Assembly: GCA_947462335.1 (NCBI GenBank)
Contig: OX381720.1
Coordinates: 42,639,152-42,703,151 of the forward strand
DNA length: 64,000 nucleotides
Direction: 5' to 3'
Source: Harmothoe impar
Lineage: Eukaryota; Annelida; Polychaeta; Phyllodocida; Polynoidae
In this document: piece by piece, positions 43,737 through 54,394 of the stretch
Layout of the letters: every line of letters starts with the position of its first letter
How positions within the stretch are numbered: the stretch's first letter is position 1
Notes under the pieces: model-generated
What the model saw: the letters and a program-made list of their open reading frames with translations, nothing else
Database searches by the model: none
Told to the model about the DNA's origin: nothing
Position numbers and translations under genes: made by a program

Positions 43737-44579
43737 TGTCACGCCACAAAACCCCTTATTGTACCTTCATCAATTGTATTACGTCATATTACGCCATATT
43801 ACGTCATAATTATGATTTATGATTATTAATATTCATATTTATTGTTATTTGTAATACGCACAATACTTTATGCATATTTTCAATCCATATGTCCATCAAA
43901 GTACACCTAGACGTCAGACATACCTATTACTCATAAAGCCAAGCATAACTGACCCCCATATATAACTAATCCATAGATCACAAGCAGACCCTTATCCCAG
44001 GGACAATAGGTAACTGTCAGCCCCTCCAGACGACAAGGCACTGACCGGTCACCTATACACAAACAAATGAACTATATGTTGACCCCAAGGATTAACTATC
44101 AACACATAAAACAATGCTATAAAGCTGGACACCCTTAATCAGTGTGGCACCGCCAAAGCCACTTGAGCCGGCTGGAGGCCACCTGGAGGCAGGCGACAAA
44201 GCCCCCACGTGTGCATGCTACCCATTATGTAATCCATTACCCATAATGCACTGGACCCAGGCTCCCCACCCGCGGTCCAGCGCACGCCACATGTTAAAGC
44301 CATGAATATAATTATCCAATCAAATGTCAAATGTGTTTTATCCAATGAAAACCACTGTTACATCTACTTCCGGTCACATGGGCACCCCCTCCACCTGCCG
44401 GGCACCTGTACTTATACCCCGGTCAGATGGATGAGGAAATCACTTATCATCTTGCAACCTTCAGTAACTTATATACTGAGCCCTAGTGACTGGCACTCTG
44501 ATATTAATATTATTATTAACTGACGTCTCATCTCTCATCCTTACGCCCTCATTGATGTGGAAGGGTTTCCCTAGCCACA
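43737..44579 (+). repeat. 5' LTR of element B (843 bp)
   Basis: It begins TGTCACGCC and ends CTAGCCACA. Candidate promoter signals are TATAAAG at 44118-44124 and TTATATACTG near 44470, with CCAAT motifs (ATCCAATCA, ATCCAATGA) between them. Relative to the 3' LTR it lacks 22 bases near 44520, which in the other copy contain AATAAA. Confidence 0.93.
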
Positions 44580-44582
44580 GAG

Positions 44583-44600
44583 TGGTAGAGAACCGGGCAA
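44583..44600 (+). promoter_or_regulatory. Candidate primer-binding site of element B
   Basis: TGGTAGAGAACCGGGCAA starts three bases after the LTR. TGG at the start is the complement of a tRNA CCA end. I could not match it to a specific tRNA. Confidence 0.45.
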
Positions 44601-44635
44601 CCTTCAGCTACCTGCGACCATGAAGAAATTTTTTA

Positions 44636-46052
44636 ATGCAGAGACACCAGTCCCTCAGTGACCTATCATCACGGAGGCACACTAGGAGCCAGGGACCAGC
44701 ACCAACATCAGGTCTACAATCCACCAGGAGGAAAGGACCAAGCAACAACAAGCACATCACCAAGTCCACCTCCTGCATCTACAAGGACACAGTAAGACAT
44801 TCTAAAACAACACTTATAGACACTGTACCTATTATACCTATAGACATAGCTACCCCACCCACCTCTCCCATTCGTGTTGAACCCACTGTCAACATGGCCG
44901 GAGACGATCAGGTAGAAGTACAAAGACAACGAGAACTAGACGATAGGATATCAAGAAAATTAGACGAACAATTAGCGGCCCACAAGGCAGAGCTAGAAAG
45001 ACTTAAAGCTGATCTGGCAGACTATAGAAACAACAAATCCATTAGTGACCTGGCTAGCGCCATTTCAAAAGCCAACAAATACACCATCCGTGAACCAATC
45101 AGATTTTCCAAACCGGACATTAAAATGAGCACCAGCAAGTGGTTCACTGACCTAGAACGATTTGTTAGACTTAAATACCCTCAAGAAGATCACCCCATCC
45201 ACGTCACTTGCGCAGTCTATCTAACTGGACCAGCATACGAGTGGTACAGTATGCAGCCCACTAGTATCCAAGATGACTACGACCTTATAAAAAAGGGACT
45301 TATCCACCACTTCAAGGATGTCGAGAACGACATCAAACTATTGACACTGTCCCCATTTGACCCCACCGTACACACCATGGAAGAATGGCTAAAGGACGCC
45401 AACACCCACTTCCAAAACAACGGGTGGACATAGAAGCTGCCATCATCCAGGTAGCCACAGTATTAAACGAGGACTACCGAGAGGCGATCAGAGCGGAAAG
45501 TCCTACTACATGGGCTTCCCTCTGTAGAGCACTCAGGTGCGCGTACCTCTACAAAAAGACCTCCACACATAAGGTATCATCCCTATCCAGCAACACCCTA
45601 GACCCAGTCATAGCTGCTCAGTTAAGGGAGAAGGATAGGGAGAACGAAAAACTGAGAGACCTTCTTCAGAAGCAACAGGAAGTAATGGAGACCGAACATA
45701 CAGTAGCTGCTATGGGGGGTGGTAAACCAAAACCCACCTACCACAAACAAGCAGCTGCACCTACACACCAATCTCCACCCACTGACTTCGCGTTACCACC
45801 CAACTATAGGGGGAGGAGAGAAGACTTCCACATCAACTACGTCGACAACATCAGGAAGGCACGCTCAATGGGCCTCATCCCTCCCACCCACCGATTCAAA
45901 GGGGGACCCAAAGACATTATAACCCTTCTTCAAACGGGTTCCCTACCCCCACATCACTTCAAGCTCATCCAGAGCCAACAACAACAACAACAAAGGTGGC
46001 AGCCACAACAGCAATCATGACAGCCACCACAACAACAACAACAACAATGGCC

Positions 46053-46085
<33 letters not shown>

Positions 46086-46203
46086 GCCACAACAACAACA
46101 ACAACTACAACTTCAACCAACGCCACAAAACCCCACTCCACAGTACACCATGGCACAGCTCGTCAGCATGATGAACGACCTCACCAAGACGACGGGAAAC
46201 TAG
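44636..46203 (+). pseudogene. Gag of element B, broken by a frameshift and a stop
   Basis: The first frame (44636-45433) could start at M44636 or at M44894. It has a coiled-coil-like charged segment (QLAAHKAELERLKADLADYR) and a gag-like core with YLTGPAYEW. At about 45433 it hits a stop, while the homologous continuation (DIEAAIIQVATVLNEDYREA) lies in the -1 frame up to a TGA at 46018-46020. That frame stays open after the TGA through a CAA-rich glutamine stretch to TAG at 46201. A one-base indel plus one nonsense change is the simplest reading. No CCHC zinc knuckle is seen. Gag would form the particle core. Confidence 0.75.
45975..46115 (+). repeat. (CAA)n tract in the gag-pol overlap
   Basis: Runs of CAA encode polyglutamine in the gag frame and polythreonine in the pol frame. 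The many ATGG interruptions produce spurious starts. The tract makes length changes and in-frame slippage likely. Confidence 0.85.
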
Positions 46204-46240
46204 ATTGTCATCCTATGGATAGGCCTCATCAGGATGACAA
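46194..46240 (+). promoter_or_regulatory. -1 ribosomal frameshift signal, gag to pol
   Basis: The heptamer GGGAAAC (46194-46200) is read as G GGA AAC in the gag frame and is immediately followed by the gag stop TAG (46201-46203). Four bases later a perfect 10-base-pair stem forms between TTGTCATCCT (46205-46214) and AGGATGACAA (46231-46240) with a 16-base loop. GGGAAAC followed by a stem is the classical retroviral -1 slippage arrangement. A -1 slip enters the long pol frame directly. Confidence 0.85.
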
Positions 46241-49200
46241 AACAGTCCCCAACACAGAAGACACAGCATCGCCCATCGACACCACGCCACATGACCCACA
46301 GACAATCCACAACGCGGCACCAGTGCGCGGGAAACCTGCCGACGTCCAAGCTACTCTGGAAGTCGTCCCCCCACCACTCCCCGACCTACACATGGAAGAA
46401 GGTGAGCAGAGTGTTTTGTTTATCAACGTGGTCAATGGCAATATAGATCTACAATTCAAAGATACCAACATCCCCAGTCTAGTAGACACAGGAGCCACGG
46501 TCTCTTGCATGAGAGAGGGTCTAGCCTCCACTCTATCGAAACTAGTTCCTCATGAGTTTTCACGAATCAGGTCCAAAGTTTATCTTGCCGATGGAGCATT
46601 GTGTCACATCAAAAGAGCTATCAAAATCAAATTCAAAATTCAAGGCAAAACATTCAGCCATCAATTTGCAATTCTTCCAAATTGTTCCTCACCAATCATA
46701 TTGGGAACAGATTTTCTATCAAAGACTAAAAGCAAAATCAATTACTCCACTGACCCAACTCCAAAATCTCAACCAATCAGGGCAGTGAGAGCTATTTCGA
46801 TACCTCCATTTTCCGAAATGGCCATAACAGGCCAAGTCACATGCTACCACTCAGTCAGTCAAATCAATGGTATAACAGACAATTTTGACAGATCAGACAA
46901 ACTTCCAAATTACATTGTACAACGTTCAGTCGTGACACCTGACCAAAGAGACAGACACCCACTGATATTATTGAATATCACATCTAGAATCTGTAAAATC
47001 CAGAAAGGTGAAATCGTAGCCTTATATACAAAAACAGACATAGACAAAGAAAATAATATATTATCGACAGGCTACGACGAGACACAACCCGAGGAGACAG
47101 ACAGAGACATAGACATAGACATAGACAACAACTCTACTATCAGTGACAGTGCATCATCAACAGGGTCAGACAAAACATTCTATGTACCAACACCAACATA
47201 CTCAGAGTATTCTGACTCTGACATGGATCAATCCATGTCAGACGACGAAGATCATATAAATATGGTACAAGAGACAACAGGTCACGACGAACAAGACATA
47301 GACAAAGACATGTACATAGGGAAGGACATAGACATAGAACCAGAAAAAGAAAAATCACACGTCTTCCAAAAACCAGACTGCCTCACAGAAGATCAATTCA
47401 CAACATTTTGCCAATTAATAGAAGAATACGACGACATATTCGTGGGAAAAGATAATATGATTGGAAGAACCCATCTGTACACCCATAAAATCAACCTGAT
47501 CCCAGACGCCAAACCCTTACAGTTCTACCCATTCAGAATGGCCCCGCACAAAGCTGAACGACTTGAAATTGAATGTCAGAAGCTGGTAAAGCAGGACATT
47601 CTGGAGGAAACCAAAACGGGTCCCTGGTCATCCAGAAGTTTTCTTGTAGAGAAAAAGAACGGGCAGGGTTACAGATTAGTGACAGATTTAAGATACGTGA
47701 ATTCCCAATCCATCAACCAAGCTTTGACATCACCACGAGCAGACGACAGCCTAGAAATGATTGGTGAGATGCGACCTGCCGTGTTCTCTAAAATGGATGC
47801 CCAACAAGGGTACTTCCAGATACCAATTAGAGAGGACGACAGGGACATCACAGCCTTTCTCACTAGGACCAAAAAGTATAGATACAAGACCATGCCCATG
47901 GGACTTGCCAGCAGTGCTCAGGCTTTCCAAGCTGTAGTCAACTTGATCCTACAGAACCTGCAGTACAAATGTGCAATCCCATATTTAGACGACATCTTGT
48001 GTTTATCACCATCCATAGACCAACATTTCATCGATTTAAGAAACATATTCGAAGCACTAAGAAATGGCAAACTAAAGTTGAAGAAAACCAAGTGCGAATT
48101 CTTCCTAGAGGAACTAGACTTCCTAGGAATGAAAGTCACCACTGACGGTATCAAACCGTCCCCAGACAAAGTCCACAAGATCCAGACATTCCCCACACCG
48201 AAGACCACAAAAGAGGTGCGGTCATTCACTGGACTCGCCCAATTCTATAGAAAATTCATCAAAGGGTTCAGTGAAATCGGTCGACCTCTATTCAACCTAC
48301 TCAAAAATGGGAACAAATTTGTCTGGACCAAAGAATGTGAGACTGCATTTCAGACCCTGAAGGACTCTATATGCAATGACATGATCTTGCTGTACCTAGA
48401 CTACAACAAGCAGTTCCATCTTACAACAGATGCATCTGGTACAGCCCTGGGAGCTACCCTTTCCCAGGAGAAAGACGGCGTTCTACGACCAGTAGCCTTT
48501 GCGGGCAGAGCACTCCATGACCACGAAAAGAATTATGGTGCCACCCAAAGAGAACTATTGGGAGTAGTATTTGCAATAGAGTACTTCAGACACTACCTAG
48601 AAGGAAGACCATTCGAATTATATACCGACCACCAAGCACTCATCCACATGTTGACAAAATCAGATAACAAAAACATGTGGGCAAGGTGGGCACTCAAAAT
48701 TCAACAATTTCAATTTAATATCAGACACATAAGAGGCAAATTAAACATACCATCAGACGTTATGTCAAGACGAGACTACCCACTAGACAAGACACCAATG
48801 ACAGATCCTCCACCAAAACCCAAAGCCATAAGGGTACAACATAGAATTATGTTTGAGGATGACATACACACACAGAAATTCAAAGAAGACGAACCACCAT
48901 TGACGCTACCAAAACGTCTACCCAAATCAATCCTGAAGAGAAACTCCACCCATCACTTCTATTGTGAATGTATGGAGGAAAACACAGAAGACATAGAAGA
49001 AGTAAAACGATTAACTCCCAACCTCAGAGCAAATCCTGACATCCCAAGTACCAAATTACATCATTTTGGGCTTCCACAAACAGAATACAAGGGACTGTTA
49101 GCAGCCATAGTGGCCTCAGTACAACAGGAAGTGGATTCAGCTGCACGACCGGTCCCAGGCCATGCCCCACAGCAGCTGACAGTACCCTCTACATCCCTAG

Positions 49201-50909
49201 AAGCCCTATCATCATTCATAGAAGAAACCCAGACAGAAAATATAGAACAGGTTGCGGCCACCCGACCGGTCCCAGGCCACACCCCGGCACCGCAACCTAA
49301 GAAAACCACAGATAAACCAAAGCCAAAGAAGAAAAACGAGAAGCCTAGAAGAGATGCCACAGACATGGCAAAACACTTGGCCAATCAGACCAATCATCTG
49401 ATTGAAATGATAGAGAGCCTCTCCGACCCACAGATCTCCATCCTCAACCTCAAAAGAGAACAAAGATACAATTTACATACGAAAGCTATCATCATGTATT
49501 TAGAGAACGGACAGGTACCCAATGACAAAAACAAGAAGGAGACGGAGCAATTTATCAGGAAAGCTGATGATCACATCATGCTGAATGATATTCTGGTCCA
49601 TATCAACACGGTACTATGGAAGAAACACAAGGAGTTCTCATTCCAACCCGTCATCCCAGATGACATGAGACTTCCCATCTTAAAGCTTTTTCACGACCTA
49701 CCAATGGCAGGCCACGCTGGTGCACAAAGAATGCTGTCAACCATGCTTCCCAAAGTATATTGGAAAAGCATGGCGGCCGACGTCCAGAAATTCACAGCGA
49801 CCTGCCACGTCTGTTTGAAAGCCAAAAAGATGAACCTAACCAACAACCTGCCAATGACGGCCCATAGTACCCCTTCTTACCCATTCCAGTTTGTCCACAT
49901 AGATGCCATAGGCCCACTACCACCAACACCAGGAAAGAATGTACACATTCAGGTAGTGGTCGACAGGTTCTCTAAATTCTGCATAGCTTACCCTACTACA
50001 TCATTGGACGCGGAAACAACTACCGCAGAATTCATAGAGAAGGTTGTTCTGGCCGAGGGTATACCAACATACCTCCAGTCAGACAATGGAACGTCATATA
50101 AAAACTCAAAATTCAGAAACATGACATCTTCCCTCAACATAAAACATGTCTTCAGCTCGGCCTATAGACCAAAATCGAACGGCCAGGCTGAAAGATATGT
50201 GAAGACGCTGTCTGAGAGCATACGGGCCTACTGTGAGGAACACCAGGACACATGGGATGTATTCCTACCACACCTCGTGTTCTCCATCAACAACACAGAG
50301 TCCGCCACCACTGCCTTCACACCGTTCTTCATTATGAAGGGAAGGAACCCAAACACCATAATAGACAACAAACTCAATCAGGAAGAAGAGAAAAGTCTAA
50401 ATCTCCACATCATTGACAAATTAAAGAAAATAAACTACACATACAATCAGGTCATTGAAAACATCGAAAAGAGGACAGAACAAATGAGACAACAACACGA
50501 CAAAAAGGCAAAACCTACAAAGGTGCAGAAAGAATCACTAGTGTATGTCAAGGTACCCAGACTGATGGATAGAACAAAATGCTTGAAACTTCAGAGGGTG
50601 TACTCTGGTCCATACATAGTGTGCAAATTCGTCTCAAAAACATCTGTCCTCCTCAAATCTGTGATCACAATGAAGACAATGAAAAACCCAGTCCATGTAG
50701 ATAGACTGAAACTCGTACGTCACGTGAGAAACAACGACTTCATACACAGACTCATTGACCCGAACGACGACCTCATAACCAAACTATGGAAGAAAGACGG
50801 AGATTCATATAAAGCGAGACCAGCGCTTCTACAAACCAAAAATATATATAAAGCAAAGCCGGCCCACTCCAAGGTCAAGAGGAGGACACCGGTGGGACTA
50901 AAACCATAA
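46200..50909 (+). CDS. Pol of element B: protease, RT, RNase H, integrase
   Basis: The open frame extends from 45996, but the true entry is by -1 slippage at 46200. Numbering from 45996, the protease motif L-V-D164-T-G-A is followed by an acidic Asp/Ile-rich linker. Reverse transcriptase has TDLRYVNSQ, FSKMDAQQGYFQI and the catalytic Y-L-D-D at 663-666. RNase H has LTTDASGTALGA and YTDHQAL. A Lys/Pro-rich spacer with two RPVPGH repeats precedes the integrase. The integrase has H-H-C-C residues (FHDLPMAGHAG, CHVC) and DDE residues in HIDAIG, SDNGTSY and NGQAERY. No stop interrupts it. It copies the RNA and inserts the DNA. Confidence 0.93.
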   Translation, partial: LDCHPMDRPHQDDKTVPNTEDTASPIDTTPHDPQTIHNAAPVRGKPADVQATLEVVPPPLPDLHMEEGEQSVLFINVVNGNIDLQFKDTNIPSLVDTGATVSCMREGLASTLSKLVPHEFSRIRSKVYLADGALCHIKRAIKIKFKIQGKTFSHQFAILPNCSSPIILGTDFLSKTKSKINYSTDPTPKSQPIRAVRAISIPPFSEMAITGQVTCYHSVSQINGITDNFDRSDKLPNYIVQRSVVTPDQRDRHPLILLNITSRICKIQKGEIVALYTKTDIDKENNILSTGYDETQPEETDRDIDIDIDNNSTISDSASSTGSDKTFYVPTPTYSEYSDSDMDQSMSDDEDHINMVQETTGHDEQDIDKDMYIGKDIDIEPEKEKSHVFQKPDCLTEDQFTTFCQLIEEYDDIFVGKDNMIGRTHLYTHKINLIPDAKPLQFYPFRMAPHKAERLEIECQKLVKQDILEETKTGPWSSRSFLVEKKNGQGYRLVTDLRYVNSQSINQALTSPRADDSLEMIGEMRPAVFSKMDAQQGYFQIPIREDDRDITAFLTRTKKYRYKTMPMGLASSAQAFQAVVNLILQNLQYKCAIPYLDDILCLSPSIDQHFIDLRNIFEALRNGKLKLKKTKCEFFLEELDFLGMKVTTDGIKPSPDKVHKIQTFPTPKTTKEVRSFTGLAQFYRKFIKGFSEIGRPLFNLLKNGNKFVWTKECETAFQTLKDSICNDMILLYLDYNKQFHLTTDASGTALGATLSQEKDGVLRPVAFAGRALHDHEKNYGATQRELLGVVFAIEYFRHYLEGRPFELYTDHQALIHMLTKSDNKNMWARWALKIQQFQFNIRHIRGKLNIPSDVMSRRDYPLDKTPMTDPPPKPKAIRVQHRIMFEDDIHTQKFKEDEPPLTLPKRLPKSILKRNSTHHFYCECMEENTEDIEEVKRLTPNLRANPDIPSTKLHHFGLPQTEYKGLLAAIVASVQQEVDSAARPVPGHAPQQLTVPSTSLEALSSFIEETQTENIEQVAATRPVPGHTPAPQPKKTTDKPKPKKKNEKPRRDATDMAKHLANQTNHLIEMIESLSDPQISILNLKREQRYNLHTKAIIMYLENGQVPNDKNKKETEQFIRKADDHIMLNDILVHINTVLWKKHKEFSFQPVIPDDMRLPILKLFHDLPMAGHAGAQRMLSTMLPKVYWKSMAADVQKFTATCHVCLKAKKMNLTNNLPMTAHSTPSYPFQFVHIDAIGPLPPTPGKNVHIQVVVDRFSKFCIAYPTTSLDAETTTAEFIEKVVLAEGIPTYLQSDNGTSYKNSKFRNMTSSLNIKHVFSSAYRPKSNGQAERYVKTLSESIRAYCEEHQDTWDVFLPHLVFSINNTESATTAFTPFFIMKGRNPNTIIDNKLNQEEEKSLNLHIIDKLKKINYTYNQVIENIEKRTEQMRQQHDKKAKPTKVQKESLVYVKVPRLMDRTKCLKLQRVYSGPYIVCKFVSKTSVLLKSVITMKTMKNPVHVDRLKLVRHVRNNDFIHRLIDPNDDLITKLWKKDGDSYKARPALLQTKNIYKAKPAHSKVKRRTPVGLKP

Positions 50910-51784
50910 TGTAAACCATAGAATATATAAGAGGAAAAGAGTTATCACCTATATTACATAAACAACAAAAAGCTCACTATATTATCCCTACTATCACAAA
51001 GAGACACCAACTGTCATATATCATCGAATTTACTATCAAAAGGATCAAACACTGACTATTACAAACAACTACTATTATCACTATTACTATTATAATGATT
51101 CACAAATAATCACGACTGACACACCGATCATCATAAAGAAATACTGGAAATACAGTATTTATCATCAAAAAGCGCACAAGCTTCATCAACTATTATTATT
51201 ATAACTTATAATCCATCTATACCCATTTCACCACACAAGTAAGCGGCAGGGCGACTCCATATTATTGCTGCTCCTTTAACAAACTGACACTTCAAATAGA
51301 ACTATTATCAACATGTCAAAATCCGACATGAAAGGACAGTTTGCGCACTCTTATTAACCCCCCCCCCATAGACCAGTGGAAAAGCGGTGTATGCAGGCGG
51401 CCGCCCGCATGCATCGCAGGTGTCAACAACACCAGGAGGATGACCGCAACCTGAGCCCTGGATGGCGCCACCACTGGAGCACGCAAACAAAAGCTCCACT
51501 TATGGGAGTGTGATAACGACCAACATGGCAGGGTGACATAGCCACCACCCTGTACCCAGAGGGTATAAGTTCCCACACATCCCCCCATCTTCTCACAGTC
51601 ACCCAGTGACCACACCCCTACACACATCGATTCAGTCAGGAGCAGCCCACAGTTAATTTGGTAGATCCCCGCCAGTACTGCGCACTTACACTCATCCTTC
51701 ACCAACTATCGACTATCAACTATTACTACTACAAACGATCGACTACTACTATTATTACTATCAAATCCCAACAACTCGGGAATC
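50910..51784 (+). other. Pol-envelope interval of element B
   Basis: 875 bases without a credible frame. It is rich in ATT/ACT triplets near 51050-51200, then has C-rich and GC-rich segments. A splice-acceptor-like CATCTTCTCACAG ends near 51598, which would suit a spliced envelope messenger. Confidence 0.5.
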
Positions 51785-54394
51785 ATGAGGTATACACTGT
51801 ACCTCCTATTAATCATCACACACATCATTTACACGGCAGCACAACCAATAGTGAGGCAAAATATCGGCCTCATCTATGAACAGCTGCCGGGACAAATCAT
51901 CACCGGTCATGACCTACACGAGGTCATACTGGCCATCCCCTACAACATCCCAATGGCTCCTCATCCGAAGCCACTCATTTACAACACCATCAGGACTCTT
52001 CAACTGACTTCACTAGGACCCCATGACAGCCACGACGCCAAGATGTTACAACAAGCTGCTGACCTCGACCGACTACTACAAAACGTAGATATTAACATTA
52101 TTAAGACTTTAAAGAACATTGCACACTTCCTCTCGGATCCTATTACTAACAGGCCAAAGAGAGCTATCCTAGGTTTCTTAGGGGAGCTCTTCAAATCCAT
52201 CTTTGGCCTGGCAACCACTAGAGACATGGATTCTATCATCAACGTCATACATCACCTAGATGCTAGAATTGGTACACTGGCCGACGTCAATGTTAAAACT
52301 GCACAAGGATTACATGATGTCACCCAGCAACACCAGCAGTTTCTAGACACTTATATAAAACAACAGGACGTTGTACAGGAATCTCTACTCAATATTACCG
52401 AAGCCATAGACTCATGGTCTGACGATTTCTCCACAACTCTAACCTCCATCCAAGCCGATCAGGATCGTAGAATTACCCAGTCAGCCATCATATCGGCTCA
52501 GGTTATTGTCCTAATGACCAGGATCGCGTACCAACAAGAGTTATACAAGGTGGAAAATTCTCTCAGATTATTGTCCACTGGAATATTAGCACCGGATATG
52601 ATCCAACCAACAGAACTAGCCCTCAAGCTAGCCACCTTAGACACACAACTCAAAATTAGGAACCCAGGATCCGAGGTAACCATTATTGACACCGCATATT
52701 ACTACTCACAACCAGTTGCACTATACACCTATTCCAAAACTCACCTATACATTCATATTAATGTTATCATTTCTGCCACAGACGCAGCATTTAACTTATA
52801 TCAAGTAATTACAACTCATGTCCCCATTAACACCGAAAATACGACAAGTTCTGGATCTACCCTATTACACACTGACAAAACTTTCCTCGCTGTCAACGAG
52901 GCAGAGACATTGTACTTAGAAATGACAAACGCAGATCTGCTTACGTGCCAAGGCTCGATACTGAAAGTATGCGCTAGGACCATGCCTAGAATACGCAGTG
53001 ACCAGCCAACCTGCCTCATGGCGGCCTTTAAAGGTAACCAGGCAGACATAGCCAGACTCTGCATATTTCAAGTACACCCTCTGAGACCCATACAAACCCG
53101 TGCTATAGCTATTGGTAAAGACAAATATTTAGTAACTACTAACAGGGAGTACTACCACGTCATCTGTCAGCACATGACACCAACTACTAAGAAAGCTTCG
53201 GCCTACGCAGTTATTGGTGTCCCATGTATGTGCCACTTACAGTTTGACTCATTGTACCTCCCAAACACCAAAATTCCTTGTAACGAATCTTCTTCAACAC
53301 ATTTCCTAATGCACGCGGCCAATACACCCATACTACTCGCACTCACAAACAATCTCAACATCACAGCATCATCACTACACCACGACCCAATACACATACC
53401 ACATCTACATACACAAGCCATCATAAAATCTATGACAAACATCAGCAAGTTATCATCAGACATTACATTGGACCTGGAACCCTTCACCAGGAATATCCTA
53501 ATAGAAGCCACCAACGCAGCAGACATCTTAGACCGACCCATCCAGGACACACCCATACGAGAGAACATAGCTAGCTTCTTCGCTAGCCCTGTATGGAACT
53601 ATATAGTACCAGTCACTTGCATTCTAAACGCCGTAGGATTTTTCTACTTATTATATGTATCCAAAGGAAAAGCACTATTCGCGACCATCCCAACCGTTAG
53701 TGCTCAACCCAACAACATTTCTTGGAAATTTATTAACCCCATCCCCCAGAGTGAAACCAAAGAAAACCACACTATCAATCTAGATCAATACATTGATGCC
53801 CATAACATTTTTACCCTAATATTTGTAGCGTTAATCGTATACGCTGTTATCAAAACCATCTTCAAGTGTAAAAACAAGATTACACGTCACTTTGGAATGA
53901 CAAACTCTGGACACAAAACCAATCCTACTATTACGCTCAAAATTTACCAAGGACACGTCAATCACACCATCCCACTGCTATCCCTACCCTACGAACGTGA
54001 CTCTATTGTTAATGATTTCATACCAACCCTGACGGCCATCTCAGCCCTGTCATGCCCATACCCACGCATAAACATGACATGGAACGGCCCCATATCATTC
54101 AACATCAACAGAAAACAGAAGTCATACTATCTACCCAACCACGTCATACTACCCCTAGCGGCACGGTTTTCTATCATACCGGCCCTGAAAGACGACACCA
54201 CCACCATAGGATTAACCCTTAAGACTATTGAAATGACTACATCCCTACATCCGACGGAAACCCAAGACAACATTGACATTGACCCCGACGGTGACAACAC
54301 TACGTCACTTATCAAAAACCCAAAAGACATGACCACAACAGAACTATTGACAGCCATTGTTATGAAAAAGAGTGAGACAGGAAACGAAACATAA
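51785..54394 (+). CDS. Envelope-like fusion glycoprotein of element B (869 aa)
   Basis: Residues 1-20 form a signal peptide (hydrophobic YLLLIITHIIYTAA). A furin-type site R123-P-K-R126 is followed at once by a Gly/Phe-rich segment (AILGFLGELFKSIFGLAT), the pattern of the fusion peptide in errantivirus and baculovirus F-type proteins. A long heptad-like helical region follows (about 145-260). Several N-glycosylation sequons and paired cysteines lie in the ectodomain. A membrane anchor is near 603-630 and a second hydrophobic segment near 675-697. About 170 residues then follow, which is longer than the usual short tail. The frame is uninterrupted. Whether it is still expressed is unknown. Confidence 0.8.
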   Translation: MRYTLYLLLIITHIIYTAAQPIVRQNIGLIYEQLPGQIITGHDLHEVILAIPYNIPMAPHPKPLIYNTIRTLQLTSLGPHDSHDAKMLQQAADLDRLLQNVDINIIKTLKNIAHFLSDPITNRPKRAILGFLGELFKSIFGLATTRDMDSIINVIHHLDARIGTLADVNVKTAQGLHDVTQQHQQFLDTYIKQQDVVQESLLNITEAIDSWSDDFSTTLTSIQADQDRRITQSAIISAQVIVLMTRIAYQQELYKVENSLRLLSTGILAPDMIQPTELALKLATLDTQLKIRNPGSEVTIIDTAYYYSQPVALYTYSKTHLYIHINVIISATDAAFNLYQVITTHVPINTENTTSSGSTLLHTDKTFLAVNEAETLYLEMTNADLLTCQGSILKVCARTMPRIRSDQPTCLMAAFKGNQADIARLCIFQVHPLRPIQTRAIAIGKDKYLVTTNREYYHVICQHMTPTTKKASAYAVIGVPCMCHLQFDSLYLPNTKIPCNESSSTHFLMHAANTPILLALTNNLNITASSLHHDPIHIPHLHTQAIIKSMTNISKLSSDITLDLEPFTRNILIEATNAADILDRPIQDTPIRENIASFFASPVWNYIVPVTCILNAVGFFYLLYVSKGKALFATIPTVSAQPNNISWKFINPIPQSETKENHTINLDQYIDAHNIFTLIFVALIVYAVIKTIFKCKNKITRHFGMTNSGHKTNPTITLKIYQGHVNHTIPLLSLPYERDSIVNDFIPTLTAISALSCPYPRINMTWNGPISFNINRKQKSYYLPNHVILPLAARFSIIPALKDDTTTIGLTLKTIEMTTSLHPTETQDNIDIDPDGDNTTSLIKNPKDMTTTELLTAIVMKKSETGNET

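Noticed and set aside
45420..45440. Programmed frameshift within gag of element B at the first register change
   Set aside because: No slippery heptamer in the right register and no stem nearby; it splits the gag core, so a mutation is more likely.
45965..46156. Valine-rich minus-strand frame
   Set aside because: Antisense of the CAA tract.
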